A stretch of 49,831 nucleotides of DNA from Lachnospiraceae bacterium (GTDB lineage: Bacteria; Bacillota; Clostridia; Lachnospirales; Lachnospiraceae). Location: NCBI GenBank assembly GCA_017626095.1, contig JAGAJL010000019.1:1-49831 (forward strand), read 5' to 3'. The position numbers were made by a program, and so were the translations under genes. The notes under the pieces are model-generated. The model saw only the letters and a program-made list of their open reading frames with translations. It did no database searches and was not told the DNA's origin. Numbering within the stretch: the stretch's first letter is position 1; each line of letters begins with the position of its first letter. This document shows, piece by piece, positions 7,395-16,571 of the stretch.

Positions 7395-7691
7395 ATGGAT
7401 TTCGATTTTTCCGATGTGAAAGTGCATAACGAAATAGAATTTTGTTCGGTTTGGGACGAGGATGTCAAAATGATGATTGAAAGAGCATTTTTAAAGAATC
7501 GGATTTCTTATTATGAAAAATGGAATGATTCCTCTTTTATCAGCCGTTTATTTGGTGAATATGATTCCAAATGTACACTTTGCATCAATAAAATGCAAAT
7601 GGAAAAGGCGGTTGAAATCATCGAAGAGTTACCGTTAAACCGAAAAGATTATGAAATGGTGTTGAAAAGAAACGACAAAACTTTTTTTTAG
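7395..7691 (+). CDS. Small DUF2007-like hypothetical protein
   Basis: A 98-residue soluble protein. The pattern of a hydrophobic strand, a helix with MIERAFLKNRISYYEK, and a late ...INKMQMEKAVEIIEELP resembles DUF2007 (putative signal-transducing) proteins, which have a ferredoxin-like fold. This is a resemblance seen by eye, not a firm assignment. ATG 7395 is chosen because AGGTG lies 9 bases upstream. An ATG at 7386 in the same frame would leave almost no spacing. The gene ends 9 bases before the NYN-domain gene, so they are probably co-transcribed. Confidence 0.7.
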   Translation: MDFDFSDVKVHNEIEFCSVWDEDVKMMIERAFLKNRISYYEKWNDSSFISRLFGEYDSKCTLCINKMQMEKAVEIIEELPLNRKDYEMVLKRNDKTFF

Positions 7692-7700
7692 GAGATTCAG

Positions 7701-8618
7701 GTGGAAGATAAAAGATTTGCATTATTAATTGATTCGGACAATGTTTCAGCCGAATATGTTCAAAAAATATTGGATGAATTAACAAAATACGGAATTGTAA
7801 CGATTAAACGCATTTATGGAGACTGGACAAAAAGTAACAGTAACAAATGGAAAAATGTATTGCTTTGCAATTCTATTCAGCCGATGCAGCAGTTTGCATA
7901 TACAAATGGCAAAAATGCAACCGATTCCTTTATGATTATTGATGCGATGGATATTTTGTATTCCAATAATGTAGAAGGCTTTTGCTTAGTAACCAGTGAC
8001 AGTGATTTTACAAGATTAGCTTCCAGACTACGTGAAGCAGGAAAAAATGTGATTGGTATGGGTGAGACAAAAACACCCGATGCATTTGTCAGTGCATGTG
8101 ATCGTTTTATTTATTTGAACAATATTTCCGGCAACGAGCAGGACGAAAAAGAGAAAAAACACGTTCGTTCCATCAGCCAGATTGAAGATGCAATTGTAGA
8201 AATCCTGGATGAAAATGAGGATTCCGGCAAATCTGTGACCAATATTGGAGAAGTGGGCAGCCGTCTTTTGAAAAAATTTCCTGATTTTGATGTTCGCAAT
8301 TACGGTTTTTCCAAGCTGTCTACGTTTTGTGAGAGTTTAAAATCCATTAAACTGTTTAAAAATAATAATAATATTTTGCTGGCTAATGCGACAAGATCGG
8401 ATGTTGATATGGAGCAGTATATCTATGACTTAATCCGTTCTAAAGGCGGCGTTGTGGATCTTTCCATGCTGGCTAATGATTTAAAGACACAAATTCCTGA
8501 TTTTTCAATTAAAAAATATGGTTTTTCACAGTTTAAACAGTTTATCAAGAGCTTTCCTCATCTGACTCTTGAAGTTGATAAAAAGAATAATACCAATAAA
8601 GTTAAAATTGATAAATAG
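7701..8618 (+). CDS. NYN-domain protein with two OST-HTH/LOTUS domains
   Basis: A 305-residue putative RNA-acting protein. Residues 1-140 form a NYN (PIN-like) domain with the acidic active-site pattern LLIDSDN (Asp 11 and 13), FMIIDAMD and VTSDSDF. Two LOTUS/OST-HTH winged-helix domains follow, at about 157-225 and 235-303. Each has the KYGFSQF or NYGFSKL turn typical of the family. NYN domains are metal-dependent ribonucleases, and LOTUS domains bind RNA, especially G-rich structures. It starts at GTG 7701 behind AGGAGA. Substrate and pathway are unknown. Confidence 0.85.
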   Translation: MEDKRFALLIDSDNVSAEYVQKILDELTKYGIVTIKRIYGDWTKSNSNKWKNVLLCNSIQPMQQFAYTNGKNATDSFMIIDAMDILYSNNVEGFCLVTSDSDFTRLASRLREAGKNVIGMGETKTPDAFVSACDRFIYLNNISGNEQDEKEKKHVRSISQIEDAIVEILDENEDSGKSVTNIGEVGSRLLKKFPDFDVRNYGFSKLSTFCESLKSIKLFKNNNNILLANATRSDVDMEQYIYDLIRSKGGVVDLSMLANDLKTQIPDFSIKKYGFSQFKQFIKSFPHLTLEVDKKNNTNKVKIDK

Positions 8619-8650
8619 AAAATCTTAATTGATAAAAGGAGGTAATTCAT

Positions 8651-9958
8651 ATGCGAATGTATGACCTGATTATGAAAAAAAGAAATGGTGGTACTTTGAC
8701 AAAGGAAGAACTCCGTTTTATGATCAGCCATTATACTGATGGACACATCCCGGATTATCAGATGTCTGCCATGATGATGGCGATTTTTTTTCAGGGAATG
8801 AATGAAGAAGAAACGTTGCAACTGACAATGGCTATGGCAGAAAGTGGTGATATGCTGGATTTATCGGACATTGCCGGTATAAAGGTTGATAAACACAGTA
8901 CCGGGGGAGTAGGTGATAAAACCTCTCTTGCCCTGACACCAATGGTTGCAGCATGTGGGATTCCGGTAGCCAAAATGAGCGGAAGAGGGCTTGGTCATAC
9001 CGGAGGAACAATTGATAAACTGGAAAGCTTTCCCGGTTTTTCTACATCGATTTCAACAGAACAGTTTAAAAAACAGGTCAACGAAATCGGCCTTGCCATT
9101 ATGGGACAGACAAAAGATCTTGCTCCGGCTGATAAAAAACTATATGCGTTACGTGATGTTACGGCTACGGTCGACAATATTTCACTGATAGCCAGCTCCA
9201 TTATGAGCAAAAAACTGGCATCCGGTGCAGATGCCATTGTACTTGATGTCAAAACAGGAAGCGGGGCATTTATGAAAAAAGAAGCCGATTCCTTTGCTTT
9301 GGCAAAAGAAATGGTAAAAATCGGAAACGGAGCCGGTCGTAAAACCTGTGCTGTGATTTCCGATATGGATCAACCGTTAGGAAATGCTGTCGGTAATATG
9401 ATTGAGGTTCGGGAAGCCATTGATACTCTGATGGGAAAAGGACCGGATGATTTCGTAGAACTTTGTCTGACACTTGGTTCTGAGATGGTAGTTGCCGGCA
9501 AAAAAGCATCCAATTCAGATGCAGCGAGAGAAATGCTTATTCAAAAAATCCAATCCGGAGAAGCGCTTCATAAACTGGCTGGTTTTATCAAAGCGCAGGG
9601 CGGAGATTCTAAATATGTTTATGAGCCGGACCGTTTTGTTTACGGAAATATTACAGCATCAGTTTTTGCACAACAAGAAGGCTTTGTTTCCCATATTGAT
9701 TGTGATGAAATCGGCATTTGTTCCCTCCTCTTAGGTGGTGGACGGGAAACAAAAGAGAGTGAAATAGATTTATCTGTCGGTCTTTATCTTCACAAAAAGG
9801 TTGGAGATCACGTAAACCTCAATGAACCGGTTGCAACATTTTATGCTTCTGATGAAAGTAAACTGACTGCTGCAAAAGAAAGATTTCAAAATGCATTTCA
9901 TATCAGTGAAAATAAACCTTCTTCGTCTAAGCTTATTAAAGGTATTATTTATGAATAA
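8651..9958 (+). CDS. pdp: Pyrimidine-nucleoside phosphorylase
   Basis: A 435-residue enzyme that splits thymidine, deoxyuridine or uridine with phosphate to the base and (deoxy)ribose-1-phosphate. The family signature runs through DKHSTGGVGDKTSLALTP and SGRGLGHTGGTIDKLES near residues 80-120. Later come the phosphate and sugar site residues around SIMSKKLASGADAIVLDVK. The length fits Firmicute Pdp; DeoA of enterobacteria is very similar. AGGAGG precedes the ATG. No other nucleoside-salvage genes flank it here. Confidence 0.93.
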   Translation: MRMYDLIMKKRNGGTLTKEELRFMISHYTDGHIPDYQMSAMMMAIFFQGMNEEETLQLTMAMAESGDMLDLSDIAGIKVDKHSTGGVGDKTSLALTPMVAACGIPVAKMSGRGLGHTGGTIDKLESFPGFSTSISTEQFKKQVNEIGLAIMGQTKDLAPADKKLYALRDVTATVDNISLIASSIMSKKLASGADAIVLDVKTGSGAFMKKEADSFALAKEMVKIGNGAGRKTCAVISDMDQPLGNAVGNMIEVREAIDTLMGKGPDDFVELCLTLGSEMVVAGKKASNSDAAREMLIQKIQSGEALHKLAGFIKAQGGDSKYVYEPDRFVYGNITASVFAQQEGFVSHIDCDEIGICSLLLGGGRETKESEIDLSVGLYLHKKVGDHVNLNEPVATFYASDESKLTAAKERFQNAFHISENKPSSSKLIKGIIYE

Positions 9959-9975
9959 ATGTCATAAGATGAATC

Positions 9976-10278
9976 ATGAGCAGATTATTTCATAATAAAG
10001 TTGGCCTGATAGAAAAAGCCAAGAAGCAAGCAACCGACCGTTTAAAAATTCCCAGAGAACTGGTTTTTGGTGAATGCATTCTGACACTTCGTGGAAATCA
10101 TGAAGTATTTATTGAAAATTATAAAGGGATTCTGGAATGCAGTGAAGAATTTGTATGGATTTCTGCAAAAGAACTCCGTATCTGCATTGAAGGACAGATG
10201 CTTTGTGTGGATTATTACAACAATGATGAAATGAAAGTAATCGGTACAATCAATCAAATTTCATTTATGGAGTCCTAA
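9976..10278 (+). CDS. yqfC: Sporulation protein YqfC
   Basis: A 100-residue protein of the YqfC family, expressed in the mother cell during sporulation in Bacillus. The conserved core ILTLRGNHEVFIENYKGILE and the C-terminal strand-rich part are clear. It lies one base before yqfD and upstream of phoH and ybeY, the standard order in spore-forming Firmicutes. The biochemical role is not known. The ribosome binding site is weak, and the gene follows pdp by 17 bases. Confidence 0.88.
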   Translation: MSRLFHNKVGLIEKAKKQATDRLKIPRELVFGECILTLRGNHEVFIENYKGILECSEEFVWISAKELRICIEGQMLCVDYYNNDEMKVIGTINQISFMES

Positions 10279-10279
10279 T

Positions 10280-11491
10280 ATGCTTTCTTTTTTCAGATAT
10301 CTGAAAGGTTATGCTTTCGTTTATTTATATGGATTTTCTCCTGAAAGGTTCTTGAACTTATGTAATAACCACCAAATTAAAATATGGAAGGTTGAGCCGT
10401 ATGAGCAAGGCTATCAATTCTATATTTTTGCATCCGATTTATTTCAAACAAAAGAATTTTTGAAAAAGACAAAAACAAAGGTAGTAATCAGAAAAAAACT
10501 GGGACTGCCTTTTTTGTTGTCCCGATATCGGAAAAGAAAAATTTTTGTGCTATGTTTGCTTCTTTGTGTGATTACACTTTTTGTGACAACCCGATTTATT
10601 TGGTCCTTTGAGTTAACCGGAAACCGAACCCTTACAAAAGATATCTACATGGATTTTTTAAAAAGCGAGCACATATCCTATGGAACACCAACTCATACGA
10701 TTGATACGTCCTATCTGGAAAAAAAGCTACGAAACCAATATGATTATATTACATGGGCATCTTTTCAGGTAAATGGGACACGTTTGGAATTATCTGTCAA
10801 AGAAAATTCCAATGCTCCCACCAATTCTGCTTCAGATGAATTTAACACTTGTGATCTTTGTGCATCTGTAAGTGGAGTTATAACCAAAATGGTTACCCGG
10901 ACAGGTACACCTCTGGTAGGTGTCGGAAGTGTTGTATCGGCTGGTGATGTTTTGATTTCCGGTCTGATTCCTGTTTATAATGACGATGAGACAATTAAGT
11001 CCATACATGAAACAAAAGCTGACGGAGATATAATTATTGAATCCAATCTGGAATATAAAGATGAACAGTTATATCATTTAAATCACAAACTGTACACCGG
11101 TAGAGAAAATAAAAACCTGATATTAGGATATAAGGAACATCAACTATGCATACATTTTCCTCAAAAATTTGAAAAATACGATATTATTTCTCAAAATAGA
11201 TTTTTTTCTTTGGAAACGTATCAATTTATCCCGGTATATTTTGGATATGAACGTATTGTAGAATATACCAATACTGAGGAAATTCTAAATAAAGATATGG
11301 CATTATGCCGGATTAATGACAGATTTTTGGATTTTTGTAAAACTTTAAACCAAAAAGGTATTCAAATAATAAAAAAAGATGTTAAAATAAATTATAAAAT
11401 TGATCGGGTAGAGGTTTTGATTCAGCTGACAGTCAGACAGTCGGATGGAATCATGATGCCTATTTCCAATGTCACAGAAACAGGAGAATAA
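10280..11491 (+). CDS. yqfD: Sporulation protein YqfD
   Basis: A 403-residue protein of the YqfD family, needed for efficient sporulation. It has a cytoplasmic N-terminal domain of about 85 residues, one membrane helix at about 87-108, and a large extracytoplasmic region. That region includes the conserved TGTPLVGVGSVVSAGDVLISG stretch, a lipoyl-like hairpin. The length matches the family. It starts one base after yqfC, with a GGAG just upstream, and is followed by phoH two bases after its stop. Confidence 0.92.
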   Translation: MLSFFRYLKGYAFVYLYGFSPERFLNLCNNHQIKIWKVEPYEQGYQFYIFASDLFQTKEFLKKTKTKVVIRKKLGLPFLLSRYRKRKIFVLCLLLCVITLFVTTRFIWSFELTGNRTLTKDIYMDFLKSEHISYGTPTHTIDTSYLEKKLRNQYDYITWASFQVNGTRLELSVKENSNAPTNSASDEFNTCDLCASVSGVITKMVTRTGTPLVGVGSVVSAGDVLISGLIPVYNDDETIKSIHETKADGDIIIESNLEYKDEQLYHLNHKLYTGRENKNLILGYKEHQLCIHFPQKFEKYDIISQNRFFSLETYQFIPVYFGYERIVEYTNTEEILNKDMALCRINDRFLDFCKTLNQKGIQIIKKDVKINYKIDRVEVLIQLTVRQSDGIMMPISNVTETGE

Positions 11492-11493
11492 AT

Positions 11494-12492
11494 TTGACAG
11501 ACTATACAATGCTTTTAGACATCGATCAAACATCCATGCAGAAATTATTCGGAACGAATGATTCCTACATTCGTAAAGTGGAAGATGAATTTCATGTTTC
11601 AGTTGTTAACAGGGACGGATCACTTAAAATAACGGGTGAAAAAGCATCCGTTAAAAAAGTATATCGATTATTACAGGAATTATTGGAAATATCCGGCAAA
11701 GGGACGGAAATCGAAGAACAAAATGTTAATTATGCTGTTATGATGAGTAAAGCTGATGAAGATGATGGTCTTTTAACCATGGGAGAAGATTTCATTTGTC
11801 ACACAATCAGTAATAAACCAATCATGCCTAAGACGATTGGTCAAAAAAAATACGTAAAGGCCATGAAAGATAATATGATTGTCTTTGGACTTGGACCGGC
11901 CGGAACGGGAAAAACATTTTTGGCAATGGCAATGGCAATTACAGCTTTCAAAAATAATGAAGTGGGACGGATTATTCTGACAAGACCTGCCATAGAAGCA
12001 GGTGAAAAGCTCGGTTTTTTGCCCGGAGATTTGCAGAGTAAAATTGATCCCTATCTAAGGCCATTATATGATGCGCTTTATCAGATTATGGGAGCGGAAA
12101 GCTTTCAGAAAAATATGGAAAAGGGGCTGATTGAGGTAGCTCCTTTAGCATATATGCGTGGTCGAACCTTAGATAATGCTTATATTATTCTGGATGAAGC
12201 GCAGAATACAACAGAATCACAAATGAAAATGTTTTTAACACGTATTGGGTTTGGCTCAAAGGTCGTGGTTACCGGTGACAGTTCGCAAAAGGATTTGACT
12301 GCAAATACCAAATCCGGACTTGATGTTGCCGTAAAAGTATTATCCAATGTCGATGGCATTGCTTTTTGTAATTTGACAAGCAAAGACGTCGTAAGACATC
12401 CTTTGGTTCAGAAAATTGTAAAAGCATATGAAGACTATGAATCAAAACAGAAAAATATTAGTCAAAGGAAACAAAATATACGAAAGAAATGA
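11494..12492 (+). CDS. phoH: PhoH-family ATPase (PhoH/YbeZ type)
   Basis: A 332-residue cytoplasmic ATPase. A KH-like N-terminal domain (about 1-90) precedes a P-loop domain with Walker A GPAGTGKT at 134-141 and Walker B IILDEAQ near 231. It is probably involved in RNA processing or ribosome metabolism with YbeY, encoded nearby. It starts at TTG 11494, supported by AGGAG 7 bases upstream. The next in-frame ATG (11509) would be badly spaced. The stop overlaps the next ATG (ATGA). Confidence 0.93.
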   Translation: MTDYTMLLDIDQTSMQKLFGTNDSYIRKVEDEFHVSVVNRDGSLKITGEKASVKKVYRLLQELLEISGKGTEIEEQNVNYAVMMSKADEDDGLLTMGEDFICHTISNKPIMPKTIGQKKYVKAMKDNMIVFGLGPAGTGKTFLAMAMAITAFKNNEVGRIILTRPAIEAGEKLGFLPGDLQSKIDPYLRPLYDALYQIMGAESFQKNMEKGLIEVAPLAYMRGRTLDNAYIILDEAQNTTESQMKMFLTRIGFGSKVVVTGDSSQKDLTANTKSGLDVAVKVLSNVDGIAFCNLTSKDVVRHPLVQKIVKAYEDYESKQKNISQRKQNIRKK

Positions 12493-13589
12493 TAAATACA
12501 TCAACCATCATTCATTTTATTATTATTTTAATATCAGTTGCATTTATCTTATGCATCGGTTTTTATTTCAGTAAAAAAAATCTGTTGTTTTTCAAATGGA
12601 ATCAAGGGCATGAAAAGAGAAGTCTGATTTTTTTCTTCGGAGGTCTGGCTATCAGTTTTCTGTATGCCTTTATTCCGTTCTACGCATTTCCTGTCGGATT
12701 TTTAGCAATTTTTCTTGTGGCATTTTCAAATTCCTATTTGGGATTTATCATGTATTTTTCTGTTTTATGCCTTAATAATTGTGTTTTAACAAGGTCTATG
12801 GATGAGTTTGTAGTATTACTCTTTATCGGTGTTCTTGGCAGTGTTCTGTTTTCAGCATTAAATAAAGAATTCCGTTATGGAAGTGCGATATGCAGTTATC
12901 TGATTATGGATTTTGCGTTGTATTTTCTTGTATTTCTTTCTGATTCCAATACCTGTTTGGTCGGAGATTTTATTTTGTATTCTGCAATCAGAAGCTTTGT
13001 TTTATTTCTTTTGTTGATTATCTTGATGAAGATTATGAATGATTATTATATTTGTAAAAATGACCATTTTTATGTTTCTGTAAACGATCCGGACCATGAG
13101 CTTTTAATCAGTTTAAAATATATAGATGAAAATGCTTATTTTCATGCAGTACATACTGCTTATCTGTCGGATAAAGCGGCACGTTTAATTCATGCGGATG
13201 CTTCTTTAGCAAAGGCTTTGGGGTATTATCATAGAATTGGTTTGTTACAGGGAGAAGATAATATCCAAAATACATTGACAGTAGCTGCAACTTATCATTT
13301 TCCGAAAGAATTACAAAATGCGATGAAGGAATTTGGTATAAAAAATACCGAACATGTATCGAAAGAGGCTGCCATTGTTCAAATCTGTGATGCATTGGTT
13401 TCTTCCCTTTCCTATTTATTTCAAAAAGATTTGAATGCACAACTAAATTATGAAAAAATCATCGATGTCATCATTAAGAAAAAATTGGACTGCAGTGATC
13501 TGGCAGCCTGTGATTTAACATTGTGTGAATTGAGCCGGATAAAACAGGGATTAGTTGAGGAGAAATTATATTATGACTTTTTACGTTGA
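12489..13589 (+). CDS. Truncated, degenerate PgpH-like (7TM-HD) membrane protein
   Basis: This occupies the usual pgpH/yqfF slot between phoH and ybeY but is only 366 residues, against about 700 for PgpH. It has six or seven membrane helices (residues about 8-185) and then an HD-like helical domain. The extracellular 7TMR-HDED sensor is absent. Key ligands are missing: the HD pair of YYHDIG is YYHRIG here, and the later HH of the family is not found. A first His (YFHAV) and a late Asp (QICDAL) survive. PgpH hydrolyses cyclic di-AMP; this copy is unlikely to. It overlaps phoH by 4 bases and ybeY by 17. Confidence 0.7.
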   Translation: MINTSTIIHFIIILISVAFILCIGFYFSKKNLLFFKWNQGHEKRSLIFFFGGLAISFLYAFIPFYAFPVGFLAIFLVAFSNSYLGFIMYFSVLCLNNCVLTRSMDEFVVLLFIGVLGSVLFSALNKEFRYGSAICSYLIMDFALYFLVFLSDSNTCLVGDFILYSAIRSFVLFLLLIILMKIMNDYYICKNDHFYVSVNDPDHELLISLKYIDENAYFHAVHTAYLSDKAARLIHADASLAKALGYYHRIGLLQGEDNIQNTLTVAATYHFPKELQNAMKEFGIKNTEHVSKEAAIVQICDALVSSLSYLFQKDLNAQLNYEKIIDVIIKKKLDCSDLAACDLTLCELSRIKQGLVEEKLYYDFLR

Positions 13590-14070
13590 AAACGAAATAA
13601 ATGCGGAATATCCTTTTGATATTGATAAGACCGTTGAAGCTGCGGTCAAAGCTGCATTAAAACATGAAGATTGCAAATATGATGCAGAAATCAATGTTTT
13701 AATTACAGATGCTGAAAAGATGAGGGAATATAATTCATGCCACAGAGGGATTGATTCAACAACGGACGTTTTATCTTTTCCGGCAGTAGATTATATCCGA
13801 CCGGCGGATTTTTCGGTTGCAGAAGAGGATAGAAACAGTTATTTTAATCCGGAAACTAATGAACTGATTTTGGGAGATATCATTCTATGTCATGATAGAA
13901 TCTTATCTCAGGCTCATGATTATGGTCATAGCGTATTAAGAGAATTTACTTTTTTGATTGTTCATAGTATGTTGCACTTGCTGGGTTATGATCATATGAA
14001 TGTAGAAGATGAGAAGCTGATGTTTTTACATCAGGAAGAAATCATGAATGAACTGGGAATTTCCAGATAA
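13573..14070 (+). CDS. ybeY: Endoribonuclease YbeY (rRNA maturation factor)
   Basis: A 165-residue zinc-dependent single-strand RNase for 16S rRNA 3'-end maturation and ribosome quality control. The catalytic HSMLHLLGYDH motif is intact (His 131, 135 and 141). The substrate-side STDVLSFP block is also present. ATG 13573 is preferred to an in-frame TTG at 13555 because GAGGAGA lies between them at the right distance. The start sits inside the end of the pgpH-like gene. Confidence 0.95.
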   Translation: MTFYVENEINAEYPFDIDKTVEAAVKAALKHEDCKYDAEINVLITDAEKMREYNSCHRGIDSTTDVLSFPAVDYIRPADFSVAEEDRNSYFNPETNELILGDIILCHDRILSQAHDYGHSVLREFTFLIVHSMLHLLGYDHMNVEDEKLMFLHQEEIMNELGISR

Positions 14071-14093
14071 AACCTAATGCCGGAGGAATCAAA

Positions 14094-15737
14094 ATGTCCA
14101 AAAGAAAAAAACATGTAAAACAAAACTTTATTTTGAAAGATCCGATTACAATTTTGGCTTTGTTTGTTTTTTTTGCTTGCTCCTTAATAGCTGTTTTGTA
14201 TTTAAATAAATCTGTTGAATTATTTGGAATGGGACTTTTTTCATCCTGTTTCATTCTTTTTAGTACTTTAACCTTTATTTTTGTTTTATCTTTCTATACC
14301 ACTGCACAAAAAGCCGTCTCTTTAAGGCAATCCAAAGGCCAAACAAGAAATGCCTTACAATGGGCAAGGGTTTCTTCGTTCGGGGCTTTGATTCTTGGTA
14401 TTTTGATGGCTGTTTTGATTTTGGTTGTCCGCACGTTTTTCTGTAATCTTTTAAAAATTCATGCACTCGGAAATTTGATTTTTCTGTTTTTAGCATTATC
14501 TTTACCTTTTCTGTTCTTTAACAGTGTTATGTCCGGTTCTTTTATCGGGTTAGGCTTTCGTATGCCTTTACAGTCTGCAACAATCATTTTCGCCATTTCC
14601 TCGTTGGTATTTGGGATATTATTTTCAAACTTGATTGGTAAAGGCGGATACATTAACAGTGCACTGCTTCATAATCCATATGTAAATACAGCATTTTATG
14701 GGGCTGGACTGTCTGTTGGAATACTGATCGGTAACCTGATTGCAGCTATCTGGCTCTTTTTATTACATAAAGCCTTTTGTAACAGTATAAAAAACGGGAC
14801 GATTGAAGCATATGGCAGAAATAGTGAAAGTATTTCCGAACTATTCCGTTCGCTTATGACGTCTCTTGGATTTCCGTTAATAAAATATGTTGTTTTATTA
14901 TTTCCGTTTTTGCTATGCATCTTTTTTACCTGCTTCAAAAATACGGTAGTTGATTATCAGGATGTTTTACATCCGGTTAATTATTTTGGTATTCTATTTA
15001 TCCAGGGAATCCTACATTTTTTTATTCCACTTTTTTTTGCCAGATTTTTAGCTGTTCATTCAGAAGAAGCGCTGAAAAAATCCATGGCAAAGCAGGATCG
15101 GTATCATGGTGGAATGCGCTTGCTTGCGAGTGTTAAGCTATTTATTTGCTTCATCTTACCAATTCTTTCTGCAGTTGCCCTATGTACGGCTGATATCACG
15201 GAAAAAGTATTAGGGACAAGTATCCCTGATTTGGCTTTATGGCTTATTTTGCTGATAAGTTTATTTGCTTTGTCTCAGCTTTTTTATGCTTTTTTACAAG
15301 GATTTGAAAAAGGAGCGTTGCATCTGCTAAGCATGTTGATAGGTGCTGCGAGCATTTTTGTTTATTTATATTTTGGTATCAAAGATACTATTCGTGGAGC
15401 TGATCCCATGATTGCCCTTACGATTTGTTTTGCATTGGTTTGTCTTATTGATTTTTTCTTTTTGCATAAGTATTTTGTTTATAAGAAACAGCTCTTAAGA
15501 CACCTTGGTTTTCCGGTTGTTGCATTTTTGGCTTTTGTGGTTGTATATTTTTTGACCTTATTTTTAAAAAATACGATGGGGATTTTACTTAGTGTGATCA
15601 TTGCTTTTATATTTGCCTGTCTGGTACAATCCTTAATACTTGTTCTGACAGGATCGATTAAAGAACATGAATTGAACGATTATCCACAAAAGTCACTTTT
15701 ACTGATTCTTGGAAAAATAGCCGGAATCTATGAATAA
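14094..15737 (+). CDS. Polytopic membrane protein, MOP/flippase-like
   Basis: A 547-residue protein with about 14 hydrophobic helices and short basic loops. Size, helix spacing and the general pattern resemble the MOP exporter superfamily (SpoVB, MurJ and polysaccharide flippases). I see no diagnostic motif, so the call rests on topology. In the family such proteins flip lipid-linked sugars across the membrane. It lies between ybeY and a BofC-C-like gene, among sporulation-associated neighbours, which would suit a SpoVB-like role in cortex or envelope synthesis. That role is inference. AT-rich codon use matches the neighbours. Confidence 0.55.
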   Translation: MSKRKKHVKQNFILKDPITILALFVFFACSLIAVLYLNKSVELFGMGLFSSCFILFSTLTFIFVLSFYTTAQKAVSLRQSKGQTRNALQWARVSSFGALILGILMAVLILVVRTFFCNLLKIHALGNLIFLFLALSLPFLFFNSVMSGSFIGLGFRMPLQSATIIFAISSLVFGILFSNLIGKGGYINSALLHNPYVNTAFYGAGLSVGILIGNLIAAIWLFLLHKAFCNSIKNGTIEAYGRNSESISELFRSLMTSLGFPLIKYVVLLFPFLLCIFFTCFKNTVVDYQDVLHPVNYFGILFIQGILHFFIPLFFARFLAVHSEEALKKSMAKQDRYHGGMRLLASVKLFICFILPILSAVALCTADITEKVLGTSIPDLALWLILLISLFALSQLFYAFLQGFEKGALHLLSMLIGAASIFVYLYFGIKDTIRGADPMIALTICFALVCLIDFFFLHKYFVYKKQLLRHLGFPVVAFLAFVVVYFLTLFLKNTMGILLSVIIAFIFACLVQSLILVLTGSIKEHELNDYPQKSLLLILGKIAGIYE

Positions 15738-15788
15738 ACTGAATATTTAATATAAAAATGCTGATACTGATAAAAAGGAGTCATAACT

Positions 15789-16571
15789 ATGAAACTATTT
15801 TATCGTATCAGTATTTTTTGTGCATTTATTTTACTATCGTGTTTTTTGACCTGGGCAATTACCACTTGGTTTTATAGCAATCAAAACAGAGAATTATCGC
15901 AAAAGGGTAATGATACCAACCGGATGATTGCAGTTACGCAGGCACAGACACGTACCACTTGTGATACAGAATATATTATGATTGAACAAAATCTAAACAA
16001 TGACAGTTATGAAACTCTTCTGGAAAAAATACCGGATCAATATATTGATAAAACAAGAGAACAATTAATCGACATTTTAAAACAGGAAGAACAATCTCCG
16101 GTACTATCCGAAAGAGAAAAAGGCATTTGTCATATCCGGTTATCAACTTTTTCACCGGAACGTATTGTTGTTATTCGTCAGTATAATTTGGAGAAAAGTA
16201 ATAAAGACTATCAAAATTATGAAAATGATATAGAAGCAAAAAATAATTTTGACAGAAATAAGAATTTAGATGAAACCATTGATTTGGATGAATACATTGA
16301 TTTGGATGAAAATGATGAATCGGATGAAAACAGTGATGATAATACAATAGAAAGCTTTGATAGAGCCAAAGCGGATCAGAATGAAGGATTTTATTTGGTT
16401 GCTTATGATGATAAAGTGTATGTTTATCACAGCGATATGAAGCATGTTTATCTGGTAACCAACATTTCCATTCATGATTTACCGGAACAGGTTACACAGG
16501 AAATTCTGGACAAAAAATATATAAAAGACGAAGTGGAACTCTACAATTTTCTTGAGTCTTATTCGAGTTAG
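15789..16571 (+). CDS. Secreted or membrane-anchored protein with BofC-C-like C-terminus
   Basis: A 260-residue protein. A single N-terminal hydrophobic helix (about 7-29) is an anchor or signal. A middle region contains a strongly acidic tract (about 155-180) made partly of a tandem IDLDE repeat. The C-terminal 55 residues (YLVAYDDKVYVYHSD...SIHDLPEQV...LYNFLESYSS) resemble the BofC C-terminal domain seen in many clostridial proteins. BofC in Bacillus restrains SpoIVB protease during sporulation. A matching role here is only a possibility. AAAAGGAG precedes the ATG. Confidence 0.6.
   Translation: MKLFYRISIFCAFILLSCFLTWAITTWFYSNQNRELSQKGNDTNRMIAVTQAQTRTTCDTEYIMIEQNLNNDSYETLLEKIPDQYIDKTREQLIDILKQEEQSPVLSEREKGICHIRLSTFSPERIVVIRQYNLEKSNKDYQNYENDIEAKNNFDRNKNLDETIDLDEYIDLDENDESDENSDDNTIESFDRAKADQNEGFYLVAYDDKVYVYHSDMKHVYLVTNISIHDLPEQVTQEILDKKYIKDEVELYNFLESYSS
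16278..16310 (+). repeat. Two-copy 18-bp tandem coding repeat
   Basis: ATTGATTTGGATGAA occurs at 16278-16292 and again at 16296-16310, in the same frame, encoding IDLDE twice within the acidic tract of the BofC-C-like gene. A slipped-strand expansion is the simplest origin. Confidence 0.8.
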
